NCBI RefSeq assembly: GCF_900112265.1
Contig: NZ_FOLO01000012.1
Location: forward strand, 1 to 64,000
DNA length: 64,000 nt
Direction: 5' to 3'
From: Pseudoalteromonas denitrificans DSM 6059
GTDB lineage: Bacteria > Pseudomonadota > Gammaproteobacteria > Enterobacterales > Alteromonadaceae
Every line of letters begins with the position of its first letter. Position 1 is the stretch's first letter. A program made the translations under genes and the position numbers. The notes under the pieces were generated by a model. The model was not told where the DNA came from and made no database searches. It worked only from the letters and a program-made list of their open reading frames with translations. Positions 28,129 through 36,430 of the stretch are shown here, in pieces.

Positions 28129-29643
28129 ATGACATTTAAATATGGTGTTGACCATCTAAATCTTGATATCGTAAACAGTATTGCTCAAGGAACTGTTAAA
28201 GCAGAACTTTGCCAAGATGCTTTAGATAAAATCAATACAAGCCGCCAAAGAGTAGAGAAAATGGCCGCTTCCGATGAAGCTGTATATGGCATTAATACAG
28301 GCTTTGGGCCATTATGTGATACTCAAATCTCACCTGAAGATACTAATTTATTACAAAAAAACTTACTTATTACCCATGCTGTGGGTGTGGGTGAGCCAAT
28401 TGCAAAGTCGATTTCAAAACTGATGTTGATCACTAAGGTTCATGCATTAAGTCAGGGTTTTTCAGGTATTCGTTTAGAAACTGTTGAAAGAATGTTAGCG
28501 TTTATCGAACTTGACCTTATTCCTGTTGTACCTGAGCAAGGTTCTGTTGGCGCATCGGGTGATTTAGCACCTCTGTCTCATTTATTCTTACCACTTTTAG
28601 GTGAAGGAGAGTTCTGGCAAGATGGTAAAACAGTTCCTGCAGCTAAGTTATTAAAAGAAAATAATCTAGAGCCAATGGAGCTTCATGCTAAAGAAGGTTT
28701 AGCGTTAATTAATGGTACGCAATTTATACTATCTCATGGCATCACAGCATTAACTAAAATGCGTTACTTATTAGACTTAGCCGATATGACGGGTGCAATG
28801 AGTATTGAAGGCATGCAAGGTAGCGAACAGCCATTTAGAGATGAGCTACATCAAACTCGTGCATTTAGAGGTAATCTTGAAGTTGCAGCACGTATGCGTA
28901 AATTCTTTAAAGATTCACAAAATATGGCTGATCATGAAGAATGTGACCGTGTTCAAGACCCTTATTCATTAAGATGTATTCCACAAGTACATGGTGCATC
29001 ACGTAATGCGTATTACCACTTAGAAGAGTTAGTTGAAATTGAAATGAACTCTGTCACTGATAACCCAATTGTTATCAGTAGCGAGGAAGCCATTTCTGGC
29101 GGTAGTTTCCACGGTCAACCACTGGCTATGGTACTTGATTATGCATCAATCGCAGCTGCTGAGTTAGGTAATATCTCAGACAGACGTTGTTACCTATTAT
29201 TAGAAGGTTTGCACGGTTTACCAAGATTATTAACCTCTGCAGGTGGTTTAAACTCAGGCATGATGATCCCGCAATATGCAACAGCAGCACTTGTTACAGA
29301 AAACAAATCTCTGTGTTTCCCACCATCAGCTGATAGTGTACCTACCTCTATGGGTCAGGAAGATCACGTATCTATGGGAAGTATTTCTGGTCGTAAATTA
29401 AATCAGATATTGGGTAACCTTGAAAAAATACTTGCTATCGAGTTAATGTATGCGGCACAAGCTATCGAATTTAGACGCCCTAATAAGTGTTCTGATATTA
29501 TTGAGAAAAACTTCCAAGTGATCCGCGCTAAAGTAGCTAAGCTTGAAGAAGACAGGCTGTTAAAACCTGATATCGATGCGATGATCACACTTGTTAAATC
29601 ACAAGCGTTTACTGTTAGCTTTAATGCTGATGACAGCAAATAA
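28129..29643 (+). CDS. hutH: Histidine ammonia-lyase
   Basis: 504 residues, the normal length. It converts L-histidine to trans-urocanate and ammonia, the first step of the Hut pathway. The Ala142-Ser143-Gly144 triad in GSVGASGDLAPLSH self-cyclises into the MIO electrophile. YGINTGFGPL (near residue 53) and the QDPYSLRCIPQVHGA and SVTDNPIV stretches form the active site. A clear ribosome site (TTAGGAG) precedes the ATG. hutU follows 16 bp later, so the two are cotranscribed. The genes for imidazolonepropionase and the last step are not adjacent. Confidence 0.96.
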   Translation: MTFKYGVDHLNLDIVNSIAQGTVKAELCQDALDKINTSRQRVEKMAASDEAVYGINTGFGPLCDTQISPEDTNLLQKNLLITHAVGVGEPIAKSISKLMLITKVHALSQGFSGIRLETVERMLAFIELDLIPVVPEQGSVGASGDLAPLSHLFLPLLGEGEFWQDGKTVPAAKLLKENNLEPMELHAKEGLALINGTQFILSHGITALTKMRYLLDLADMTGAMSIEGMQGSEQPFRDELHQTRAFRGNLEVAARMRKFFKDSQNMADHEECDRVQDPYSLRCIPQVHGASRNAYYHLEELVEIEMNSVTDNPIVISSEEAISGGSFHGQPLAMVLDYASIAAAELGNISDRRCYLLLEGLHGLPRLLTSAGGLNSGMMIPQYATAALVTENKSLCFPPSADSVPTSMGQEDHVSMGSISGRKLNQILGNLEKILAIELMYAAQAIEFRRPNKCSDIIEKNFQVIRAKVAKLEEDRLLKPDIDAMITLVKSQAFTVSFNADDSK

Positions 29644-29659
29644 TTAGAGGGAGCCTACC

Positions 29660-31672
29660 ATGGAGACAATAATGAATTTTCAAGAAGAAATAAAACAAGG
29701 GATCCCAAGCGTATTACCACAAGCAAAGGCTTACCCAGCAAATGCTAATCGCGCGCCTAAACGTAAAGATATTTTATCTGCAGATGAAAAACAGCTGGCG
29801 GTAAGAAATGCGCTACGTTATTTCCCAAAAGAGTGGCATCAAGAGCTAGCTGTTGAGTTTGCTCAAGAGCTAAAAGATTTCGGTCGTATTTACATGTATC
29901 GTTTTAAGCCTAGCTATGACTTAAAAGCACGTTCTGTTACCGATTATCCGGCAAAATGTGAGCAGGCAGCTGCAATCATGCTAATGGTTGATAACAACCT
30001 AGATCCAGCTGTTGCACAACATCCAGAAGAGCTAATCACTTATGGTGGTAATGGTGCAGTATTCCAAAACTGGGCACAGTATTTATTAGCGATGAAATAT
30101 TTAAGTGAAATGCAAAGTGACCAGACTTTACATATTTACTCTGGTCATCCAATGGGTTTATTCCCCTCTTCAAAAGATGCGCCACGTGTTGTTGTCACTA
30201 ACGGCATGATGATCCCAAATTACTCAAAGCCAGATGATTGGGAAAAGTTTAATGCCTTAGGTGTCACGCAATACGGTCAAATGACTGCCGGTTCATTTAT
30301 GTACATTGGTCCGCAAGGCATTGTTCATGGAACCACTATTACGGTAATGAACGCATTCCGTAAAGTACTTAATAAAGGTGAGAACTCTAAAGGTAAGATA
30401 TTTCTAACAGCAGGTTTAGGTGGCATGAGTGGTGCACAACCTAAAGCAGGTAATATTGCTAATTGTATTACTGTATGTGCAGAAGTGAATGCAAATGCAG
30501 CAACAAAACGTCATCAGCAAGGTTGGGTTGACGAATTAATTGATAATATGGATGAACTGATCGCCCGTGTTACTAAAGCACAAGCAAGCGATGAAGTAGT
30601 ATCAATTGCATACATAGGTAATATTGTAGATGTATGGGAAAGCTTTTATGAGAAAGAGATTTTCATTCATTTAGGTTCAGATCAAACGTCATTGCATAAC
30701 CCTTGGTCGGGCGGTTATTACCCAGTAGACATTAGTTATGAAGAATCTAATCGTTTAATTCGTGAAGAGCCTGAAGTATTTAAAGTAAAAGTACAAGAAA
30801 CGCTTAAACGTCATGCTGATGCCGTAAATAAACATACAGCTAAAGGTACTTATTTCTTCGATTACGGTAATGCATTTTTACTTGAAGCGTCACGTGCTGG
30901 TGGTGATGTAATGGCTGAAAATGGCATTGACTTTAAATATCCTTCTTATGTTCAGGATATTCTAGGTCCAATGTGTTTTGATTATGGTTTTGGACCTTTC
31001 CGTTGGGTATGTGCTTCTGGTAAACCAGAAGATTTAGATAAAACCGATGCGATTGCTGCAAGCGTTCTTGAAAAAATCATGGCGGATTCGCCAGAAGAAA
31101 TTCAGCAACAAATGCAAGATAACATTACTTGGATCAAAGATGCGAAACAAAACAAACTAGTTGTTGGCTCACAAGCTCGCATTCTTTATGCTGATGCACA
31201 AGGCAGAATGGAAATTGCTAAAGCCTTTAACGATGCAATCAGCAGTGGCGAAATTGGCCCAGTAGTACTTGGGCGTGATCATCATGATGTGAGTGGCACA
31301 GATTCACCGTACCGTGAAACATCAAATATTTATGATGGCAGTCGTTTTACAGCAGATATGGCTATTCATAATGTTATTGGTGATAGCTTCCGTGGCGCTA
31401 CTTGGGTTTCTATCCATAATGGCGGTGGCGTTGGCTGGGGTGAAGTAACTAACGGTGGTTTTGGTATGTTGCTTGACGGGACTGATGACGCTGAACGCAG
31501 ACTTAAATCTATGTTATTGTTTGATGTAAACAATGGTATTGCGCGTCGTAGCTGGGCAAGAAATGAAGAAGCCAACTTTGCAATTAAACGTGAAATGGCA
31601 AGAACGCCTAAACTTAAGGTTACACTTGCTAACCTAGTTGATGACGATATTTTAAATAATTTATCGCTGTAA
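29660..31672 (+). CDS. hutU: Urocanate hydratase, long form
   Basis: 670 residues. Urocanase hydrates urocanate to 4-imidazolone-5-propionate using bound NAD+. Conserved stretches are present: LITYGGNGAVFQNWAQY, SGHPMGLFPS, MTAGSFMYIGPQGIVHGTT, the Gly-rich NAD loop TAGLGGMSGAQPKAGNI, and MCFDYGFGPFRWVCASG. Most bacterial HutU are about 555 residues; this one is about 115 longer, closer to the eukaryotic-length form. The start could be 29660 or 29672; GAGGGAG fits the first. It is followed by a strong terminator. Confidence 0.94.
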   Translation: METIMNFQEEIKQGIPSVLPQAKAYPANANRAPKRKDILSADEKQLAVRNALRYFPKEWHQELAVEFAQELKDFGRIYMYRFKPSYDLKARSVTDYPAKCEQAAAIMLMVDNNLDPAVAQHPEELITYGGNGAVFQNWAQYLLAMKYLSEMQSDQTLHIYSGHPMGLFPSSKDAPRVVVTNGMMIPNYSKPDDWEKFNALGVTQYGQMTAGSFMYIGPQGIVHGTTITVMNAFRKVLNKGENSKGKIFLTAGLGGMSGAQPKAGNIANCITVCAEVNANAATKRHQQGWVDELIDNMDELIARVTKAQASDEVVSIAYIGNIVDVWESFYEKEIFIHLGSDQTSLHNPWSGGYYPVDISYEESNRLIREEPEVFKVKVQETLKRHADAVNKHTAKGTYFFDYGNAFLLEASRAGGDVMAENGIDFKYPSYVQDILGPMCFDYGFGPFRWVCASGKPEDLDKTDAIAASVLEKIMADSPEEIQQQMQDNITWIKDAKQNKLVVGSQARILYADAQGRMEIAKAFNDAISSGEIGPVVLGRDHHDVSGTDSPYRETSNIYDGSRFTADMAIHNVIGDSFRGATWVSIHNGGGVGWGEVTNGGFGMLLDGTDDAERRLKSMLLFDVNNGIARRSWARNEEANFAIKREMARTPKLKVTLANLVDDDILNNLSL

Positions 31673-31687
31673 TTCAGTTATATATTT

Positions 31688-31719
31688 AAGCTATTCTGCT
31701 ATCTGTGGAATAGCTTTTT
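31688..31719 (+). terminator. Terminator after hutU
   Basis: AAGCTATTC and GAATAGCTT form a perfect 9-bp stem followed by TTTTT, 15 bp after the stop codon. Confidence 0.85.
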
Positions 31720-31877
31720 CAAATAAAGTAGAACATTATTTATTACAGTTTATTATTCGATAAATATGTAGCTTGCACTATAAGTTGGCATAAAGCTACC
31801 ACGGATCTGAACTCTTAAAATTAAACGAGTAATATAATATTGTTGCTGAAATTTAGATGCCTCATGTCAATTTAGGA

Positions 31878-31905
31878 CCTATTGCAGTCATTAGGCTTTT
31901 GTAAA
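31878..31905 (+). repeat. Flanking direct repeat, left copy
   Basis: CCTATTGCAGTCATTAGGCT followed by TTTGTAAA. A near copy (about 22 of 27 positions) lies at 32471-32497, on the other side of the VF530-type gene. Confidence 0.4.
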
Positions 31906-32088
31906 TTGATGATCATATTTGAGATAGTTTTAGCTAAAATCATCTGATTGTTTCTGAGGCTGGTTAAAGCTCACTGAGGACATTAGCTTGTCTATAAATA
32001 TATAGTGCTCTTTTACGTGAGTTAAACGCATAAGTCTGTCAATAATTAGGAAACTTGCTACAATGCTATTTTTGATTTTAGGTAGACT

Positions 32089-32418
32089 ATGAATAAAAGT
32101 AATGATCCACTACACGCCGTTAAACTTGAACAGATCCTAATCGAACTGGAGAAGAAAATTGGTTGGGCTAAAATGGGTGAGTTACTTAATATCCGTTGTT
32201 TTACCAATAAACCGCGTCTTAAATCAAGTTTGAAATTTCTGCGTACAACCCCTTGGGCACGCAGTAGAGTTGAAATTTTATACTTAAAAACATTTTGTAG
32301 TAAGCATAAAGAAACGGGTAAATTGATCAGGGCGATACTTGCCCAGAATACAGCAGTAGCAGAAAAGACTTCCACCAAGCCAGCTCCCTTTATTTGGCAA
32401 ACATCAAAAAATAAATAG
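32089..32418 (+). CDS. VF530-family (DUF2132) protein
   Basis: 109 residues. The core DPLHAVKLEQILIELEKKIG, then NIRCFTNKPRLKSSLKFLRTTPWAR and VEILYLKTF, is the VF530 signature, first named from Vibrio fischeri. The family is a small helical fold suggested from structure to bind DNA. The extra ~35 residues at the C-terminus (NTAVAEKTSTKPAPF) are low-complexity. It has its own spacers on both sides, each holding one copy of a 27-bp repeat. Confidence 0.85.
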   Translation: MNKSNDPLHAVKLEQILIELEKKIGWAKMGELLNIRCFTNKPRLKSSLKFLRTTPWARSRVEILYLKTFCSKHKETGKLIRAILAQNTAVAEKTSTKPAPFIWQTSKNK

Positions 32419-32470
32419 ACTTTCCCATAAAGAAAACGTTAATTTTTGAGTTCTTAACATCAACTGTGAA

Positions 32471-32497
32471 CTTATTGCAGATATTAGGCTTTTTTAC
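32471..32497 (+). repeat. Flanking direct repeat, right copy
   Basis: CTTATTGCAGATATTAGGCT then TTTTTAC, matching the copy at 31878-31905. The rest of 32419-32796 is AT-rich and holds no supportable gene, apart from a weak hairpin AAAGCGTGC/GCACACTTT at 32712-32730. Confidence 0.4.
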
Positions 32498-32796
32498 TTT
32501 TAACTTTGATTAGAAAGAAAAACCAAATAGTCACTAAAAAAAGTTTTTTATCAATTCTTGTATGCTTTTTCATAAATTATTTCATAACAACACAGTCATC
32601 GCACGGTTTACTATTTTGTAGTGCAGGCTTTGTCTTGTTGGTAAAAAATAAAAGTTGTATAGTCAATGATATACGAATATATGCACTGAGATAATAGGTG
32701 TATATAAATTACAAAGCGTGCAAGCACACTTTATTTAGTTAAAAATTTTATTCATGTTATTGATTTTAAATAAATAAAATTTACTTTGCTGCGGTG

Positions 32797-32850
32797 GTCT
32801 AACCAGGGGGCGTGCGCGCCGTTTATACAAATTTCATAAACCAGTTAGGA
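32797..32850 (+). repeat. Probable attC site 0 (integron cassette recombination site)
   Basis: The left simple site GTCTAAC (32797-32803) is an exact RYYYAAC, and the right site GTTAGGA (32844-32850) is GTTRRR with the last base off. Between them GGCG-TGCG-CGCC and GTTTAT/ATAAAC can pair. It lies immediately before the first cassette-type gene, where a preceding attC is expected. Weaker than sites 1 and 2. Confidence 0.45.
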
Positions 32851-32857
32851 TACATCC

Positions 32858-33289
32858 ATGAGAGGCACTTTGTGCAATAAATGCAATTGTAAAATTGTTC
32901 CTCAAGAAAAAAGAATATCAGGTGGAAGAGCTTATTACGTATGTCCTGTATGCGGGGTTACTTTAAGTACTTTTAAAGTTAAATATGTATTTATTGCTTT
33001 AGCTTCAGCTTTTATTCTTTGGGCCGTGCAGTTTTTTTATTATCATTCATTGAACGGTAACTTAAAGTGGACACCTGAAATAAAAGCATCCGTATTCTAT
33101 TTCATAGTTTACACATGTTTAGGAGTGTTTGTAACTTTGAAGGGGATTAAGCTAAAAAAAGAGTCACCGAATATTGTAGGTGAAAAACTTATCAAAAAGC
33201 CAATAACGTTTTTTACTATCGGAGCACTTTGTATATTAGTCTTGGTTTACGAAATAATAAAGGTGGCAAAAAGTGTTTGGGGTTTATAA
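32858..33289 (+). CDS. Cassette gene: zinc-ribbon membrane protein of unknown function
   Basis: 143 residues. The N-terminus has two Cys pairs (LCNKCNCKI and VCPVCGVTL) forming a likely zinc ribbon, followed by three hydrophobic spans (FIALASAFILWAVQFFY, FYFIVYTCLGVFVTLKG, FFTIGALCILVLVYEII). No known function. AGGA eight bases before the ATG supports the start. The TAA stop (33287-33289) lies inside the left core TTATAAC of attC site 1, a layout typical of integron gene cassettes. Confidence 0.75.
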   Translation: MRGTLCNKCNCKIVPQEKRISGGRAYYVCPVCGVTLSTFKVKYVFIALASAFILWAVQFFYYHSLNGNLKWTPEIKASVFYFIVYTCLGVFVTLKGIKLKKESPNIVGEKLIKKPITFFTIGALCILVLVYEIIKVAKSVWGL

Positions 33290-33355
33290 CAAGTGCTATC
33301 ACTCAGAAAATTTAGTCGTTTCGCTCCCAAATTTCCGGTGTGGCAAGCGTTATGG
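33284..33355 (+). repeat. attC site 1
   Basis: 72 bp. Left simple site TTATAAC (33284-33290), right site GTTATGG (33349-33355), preceded by GGCAAGC. The interior pairs imperfectly: CAC and AAATTT on the left arm match AAATTT and GTG on the right, with mismatches as in natural attC. It joins two short genes in head-to-tail order. Confidence 0.65.
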
Positions 33356-33365
33356 TCTTTAAAGT

Positions 33366-33629
33366 ATGACTGAGGATTTCGTAACGATTCATGGTGATCA
33401 ATGGAAGTTGGACGATGTCCAGGAACCTATTGAGTGGGCCAAAGGTGAGTCGTGGAAAAAACTACAGTGGACATCGTTAAAGCACGGAGACAATCACGAG
33501 CACTGTCAAATTTGTTGGTGGAGTTTGTTCGATAGCGAAGTTCCTGAAAATGGCGAAGGCTATATTAGCGGTAAACATAATTGGCTGTGCACGGAATGCT
33601 ATGAACAATTTATTAAATCGAAACCATAA
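33366..33629 (+). CDS. Cassette gene: small Cys/Trp-rich protein
   Basis: 87 residues, acidic and Trp-rich. It has two CxxC pairs (HCQICWWSLFD and WLCTECYEQF) that could bind one zinc ion. I do not recognise a named function. The ATG follows attC site 1 by 10 bp, with no clear ribosome site, as in many cassette genes. The stop TAA (33627-33629) lies in the core CCATAAC of the next half-site, so the gene fills a cassette exactly. Confidence 0.7.
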   Translation: MTEDFVTIHGDQWKLDDVQEPIEWAKGESWKKLQWTSLKHGDNHEHCQICWWSLFDSEVPENGEGYISGKHNWLCTECYEQFIKSKP

Positions 33630-33640
33630 CAAACGCTTGA
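33624..33640 (+). repeat. attC left half-site (broken site)
   Basis: CCATAACAAACGCTTGA has the form of a Vibrio-type left core, but no right-hand GTTRRRY partner follows within 120 bp. The site appears cut, and a transposase remnant follows. Confidence 0.5.
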
Positions 33641-33753
33641 ATATTGATTCCAAAATAATGATTATAGACAGGTATAAATATATCTTTGAGATTTGAAGAA
33701 TTTGATGGTCTGACTATATTTTAATCATTGGTATATCATTATTGGTGATTTGC

Positions 33754-34033
33754 ATGGCTAGGGCAAGAGAGTCTTTAATCGATTTAGATGCAACGCTTGC
33801 TCTTTATATCCCAAATAAGTCACTGTATTAATCTTTACATTCAGCCAAATAAACGCGGAGCTGTTTCAAGCGAGATACCAAAAATATTAACAGTGCTCAA
33901 TATTGAAATTGATTCATGGATAAATACAATTCAACACTTTAGGCGACAATATGCGAATTTTTCGGGTTCAAAATCATCACTCATGAAGTGCGCACAGAGT
34001 CATAATTACAGCTGGTATAAAGGCTGTGCTTAG
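33754..34033 (+). pseudogene. Decayed REP-associated (IS200-like, Y1) transposase
   Basis: An ATG at 33754 starts MARARESLIDLDAT, the usual N-terminus of REP-associated tyrosine transposases, but the frame stops soon after. In another frame 33788-34033 encodes QPNKRGAVSSEIPKILTVLN and later FRRQYANFSGSKSSLMKCAQ, NYSWYKG, matching the C-terminal part of the same family. The middle, with the HUH and catalytic Tyr region, is missing, so an internal deletion fused the two ends. Inactive. Confidence 0.6.
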
Positions 34034-34323
34034 AAAGTTATGTTTTAAAAATTACTCACTTTTAAATACAATTAATAAATCAAATTAACTAGCTGTTTAA
34101 TTTGTTATAACTGTGATTCGTCAAAACTCATTTTTTCTTTAAAACCTCCCCTTAGTATCACTTTATTCATATGAATTTAAGGCATAAATATTTATTTTTA
34201 TGAAATTAATAATAAAGATGATATTTTTAAATCAATAAGATTTTTATGCCTGTCTATTTAATCCTTGTTCACATACATCATTTTAATCAATTTGATATAA
34301 TCGAAAAGTTACTTCAAATCTAG

Positions 34324-34935
34324 TTATAACTTTGTTGCTGTATATTTGACTCCTGTTTTTACACCGCAAAGATGCTTTTTAGTGTTTTTGAAAGTAATCG
34401 GTACTGTTTGACCACACGGTAATTGATTATAGTGTGGCGGTAAATTTGGTCCGCATTTTTGTACATCAAAATGTAAGTGAGGGCCACCACTTTGACCTGT
34501 ATTGCCACTTAATCCAATGATATCTCCCGCTTTTACGATATCGCCTTGCTCTATAAAGGCACCATTATGGGTTAAATGAAAATACCTCGCTACTGTGCCA
34601 TCATCATGCTTTATAAAAATGTAATTTTCTTCTAAATCAATATTATTATCATCTTGAAAATGCTCTCTGATACTGACTACTTCACCAGCTCTTGCTGCAA
34701 GCACTTTTGTACCTATAGGCATTGGAAAATCAATGGCGTATAAACCAACACCATTATTTGATTTACGATAATGTTCAGTTGATGCATATACCTTTTGGGC
34801 TGTGCCTATTTCATAAGGTAATAAATAAGGCGTGTTTTGCTGTGTTTCAAATACTGCACAATCAATTTCAGGTTTAGAGCATGCAGTTGAAGATATAGCC
34901 AATAATAAAATAGTTAAAAATTTGTTTTTATTCAT
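34324..34935 (-). CDS. M23/LytM-family lipoprotein, possibly degenerate
   Basis: 203 residues. The lipobox STAC gives a lipid-anchored Cys19. The LytM domain covers about residues 50-170: YAIDFPMPIGTKVLAARAGE (Asp69), a conserved His120 in RYFHLTH, and HxH as His153-Leu-His155 in GGPHLHFDV. In relatives the first zinc ligand is a His just before this Asp; here that place reads SNNGVGLYAID (Asn60-Asn61), so the His seems lost. If so the domain may regulate or bind murein rather than cut it, as in NlpD or EnvC. It sits among cassette sites but on the opposite strand. Confidence 0.75.
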   Translation of the reverse strand: MNKNKFLTILLLAISSTACSKPEIDCAVFETQQNTPYLLPYEIGTAQKVYASTEHYRKSNNGVGLYAIDFPMPIGTKVLAARAGEVVSIREHFQDDNNIDLEENYIFIKHDDGTVARYFHLTHNGAFIEQGDIVKAGDIIGLSGNTGQSGGPHLHFDVQKCGPNLPPHYNQLPCGQTVPITFKNTKKHLCGVKTGVKYTATKL

Positions 34936-35740
34936 TCATTTTCACCTCTTTTAAAATAAGTTAGTTGCTGATAAATAAAGAAAGGTTTAAATAGAGATAA
35001 AAATAATTATATTTTCAGTGGTTGTTAAATAGTATTTAGAGTAAATATTAGGGCGTTAGCAACATGCTGAATACAGTCCTTTAAATCAACTATATCAATG
35101 ACCGTTATCTCGTTCCTAACAGACTCTAAAAATGGTGATGGAGCCATTATTACCTTAAACCAACTAACTGTGTATGTGTACAGTTGTAATTCAATGTTTG
35201 TTATTTTTTAAACATCTTGCACGAGATGTAAAATATAATTTTGCGCGATTAAATAACCCTGAAATCATAATGTTTTGTTTTTATGGAATAAAATCTATAA
35301 GGAAAAGTTACATACCGCGAAAAATAACTCTCATTATCTAAATGCTCAGTTTCATCTGATACGGGTAAATTACCTCTAAAATATTTAAAAGGTAAATTGT
35401 TGAAATTATTAATTATTATCTTTAATTTTGGGTTTGGCTTTTTTGCAGTTAACAAATTACGTACCCAGAATTCATTGTATTAAGTTATTATGGCCAATGA
35501 ATGATGAACATCTGTCAATCTTTAAAAAATTCGGCCAATCGGTAAAGTCACTTGTAGTGTTTATCATGGTAGCCAAGTTTTGCCTAAGAAAGTGAGATTA
35601 AAGAAGAGTGGGTTTTACGCTCTACCTGAATAGTTTTGGTTGTTAATTGGTACTGAAGACTCAAAGAAGCTATTAATTGAAGCATCTGTTATCATCTCGA
35701 CGATGATGAAAATATCATCGAAGAAGAGGAGGTGTCCATA
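34936..35740. other. Intergenic region inside the cassette area
   Basis: About 800 bp without a supportable gene. It has a hairpin CGATGAT/ATCATCG at 35700-35719 just before the next ribosome site, and a 68-codon minus-strand frame (35249-35455) of unclear reality. It probably contains decayed cassettes. Confidence 0.35.
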
Positions 35741-35950
35741 TTGGTAAATGCTTTTATAAATGGATTCTCAAAAGAATGTAAATTTTACACAAACTATGAT
35801 GGCTCATTTGCATGTATCTCAAATTCATTCTTAGATGTCGCAATCATAATGGAAGATAACGATGGGGTTACTGGGTTTGTGTCTCGAAGACTGTCAGCAG
35901 CCATAACAAGGCAAGCATGTGACGGTTTTTACGTGCTTACGGCGTTATAG
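35741..35950 (+). CDS. Cassette gene, probably frameshifted near its end
   Basis: 69 residues from a TTG with AGGAGG eight bases upstream (a GTG at 35732 overlaps that site). The product (MVNAFINGFSKECKFYTNYD...) is unrecognised. It runs straight through attC site 2 and stops at its last base triplet. In the other cassettes the stop lies in the left core; here a TAA is present in that core (35903-35905) in the +1 frame, so a small indel just upstream may have shifted the frame. Confidence 0.4.
   Translation: MVNAFINGFSKECKFYTNYDGSFACISNSFLDVAIIMEDNDGVTGFVSRRLSAAITRQACDGFYVLTAL
35901..35950 (+). repeat. attC site 2
   Basis: 50 bp. Left core CCATAAC (35901-35907), right core GTTATAG (35944-35950). 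The arms GCAAGCATGT and ACGTGCTTAC pair with one mismatch and one G:T, around a GACGGTTTTT loop; GGC follows AAC on the left and precedes GTT on the right, with the usual unpaired bases. The best attC in the window. A VOC-family gene follows. Confidence 0.75.
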
Positions 35951-35989
35951 CGCTGAGTTACATCAACATCGCATTAAAGGATAAATGAA

Positions 35990-36412
35990 TTGAAACAATC
36001 AATAGTACACATTGCAATAGTAGTTAAAGACTATGATGAGGCAATTGATTTTTATGTAAATAAACTCAGATTTGAGCTTGTTGAAGATACTTATCAACCA
36101 GAGCAAGATAAACGTTGGGTTGTAGTTTCACCACCAGGCTCTAATGGTGTAACACTATTATTAGCTCGTGCATCTAAGCCTGAGCAAAATGACTTTGTGG
36201 GAAATCAAGCTGGCGGTCGAGTATTTTTATTCTTAAATACTGATGATTTTTGGCGTGATTATAATCGTATGTTATCTGAAGGTATAAAGTTTATTAGAGA
36301 GCCTAAAGATCAAGATTACGGCACTGTAGCAGTATTTGAAGATCTTTACGGTAACTTATGGGATTTACTTCAATTAAAACCAAATCACCCTATGGCATCA
36401 AGAACGCTATAA
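35990..36412 (+). CDS. Cassette gene: VOC-family (glyoxalase/bleomycin-resistance fold) protein
   Basis: 140 residues from a TTG with AAAGG about nine bases before it; the nearby ATG at 35985 meets a stop at once. One vicinal-oxygen-chelate domain is visible: SIVHIAIVVKDYDEAIDFYV start, RWVVVSPPGSNGVTLLLARA, and the end GTVAVFEDLYGNLWDLLQL with the metal-ligand Glu/Asp region. Such proteins include glyoxalases, dioxygenases and drug-binding proteins; activity cannot be assigned. The stop TAA lies inside the next core CTATAAC, so it is a cassette gene too. Confidence 0.8.
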   Translation: MKQSIVHIAIVVKDYDEAIDFYVNKLRFELVEDTYQPEQDKRWVVVSPPGSNGVTLLLARASKPEQNDFVGNQAGGRVFLFLNTDDFWRDYNRMLSEGIKFIREPKDQDYGTVAVFEDLYGNLWDLLQLKPNHPMASRTL

Positions 36413-36430
36413 CAAGAGACTGTCGCTTAA
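36407..36430 (+). repeat. attC left half-site at the end of the VOC cassette
   Basis: CTATAACAAGAGACTGTCGC begins like the other attC sites and holds the VOC stop codon, but a matching right half is not found. The closest GTTAGTG, about 85 bp on, does not pair. Confidence 0.45.

Noticed and set aside
32506..32694. 62-codon plus-strand frame after the VF530 gene
   Set aside because: Basic, low-complexity product without a good start; probably chance in AT-rich DNA.
35249..35455. 68-codon minus-strand frame
   Set aside because: It has no ribosome site, no recognisable homologue and an AT-rich, low-complexity start.
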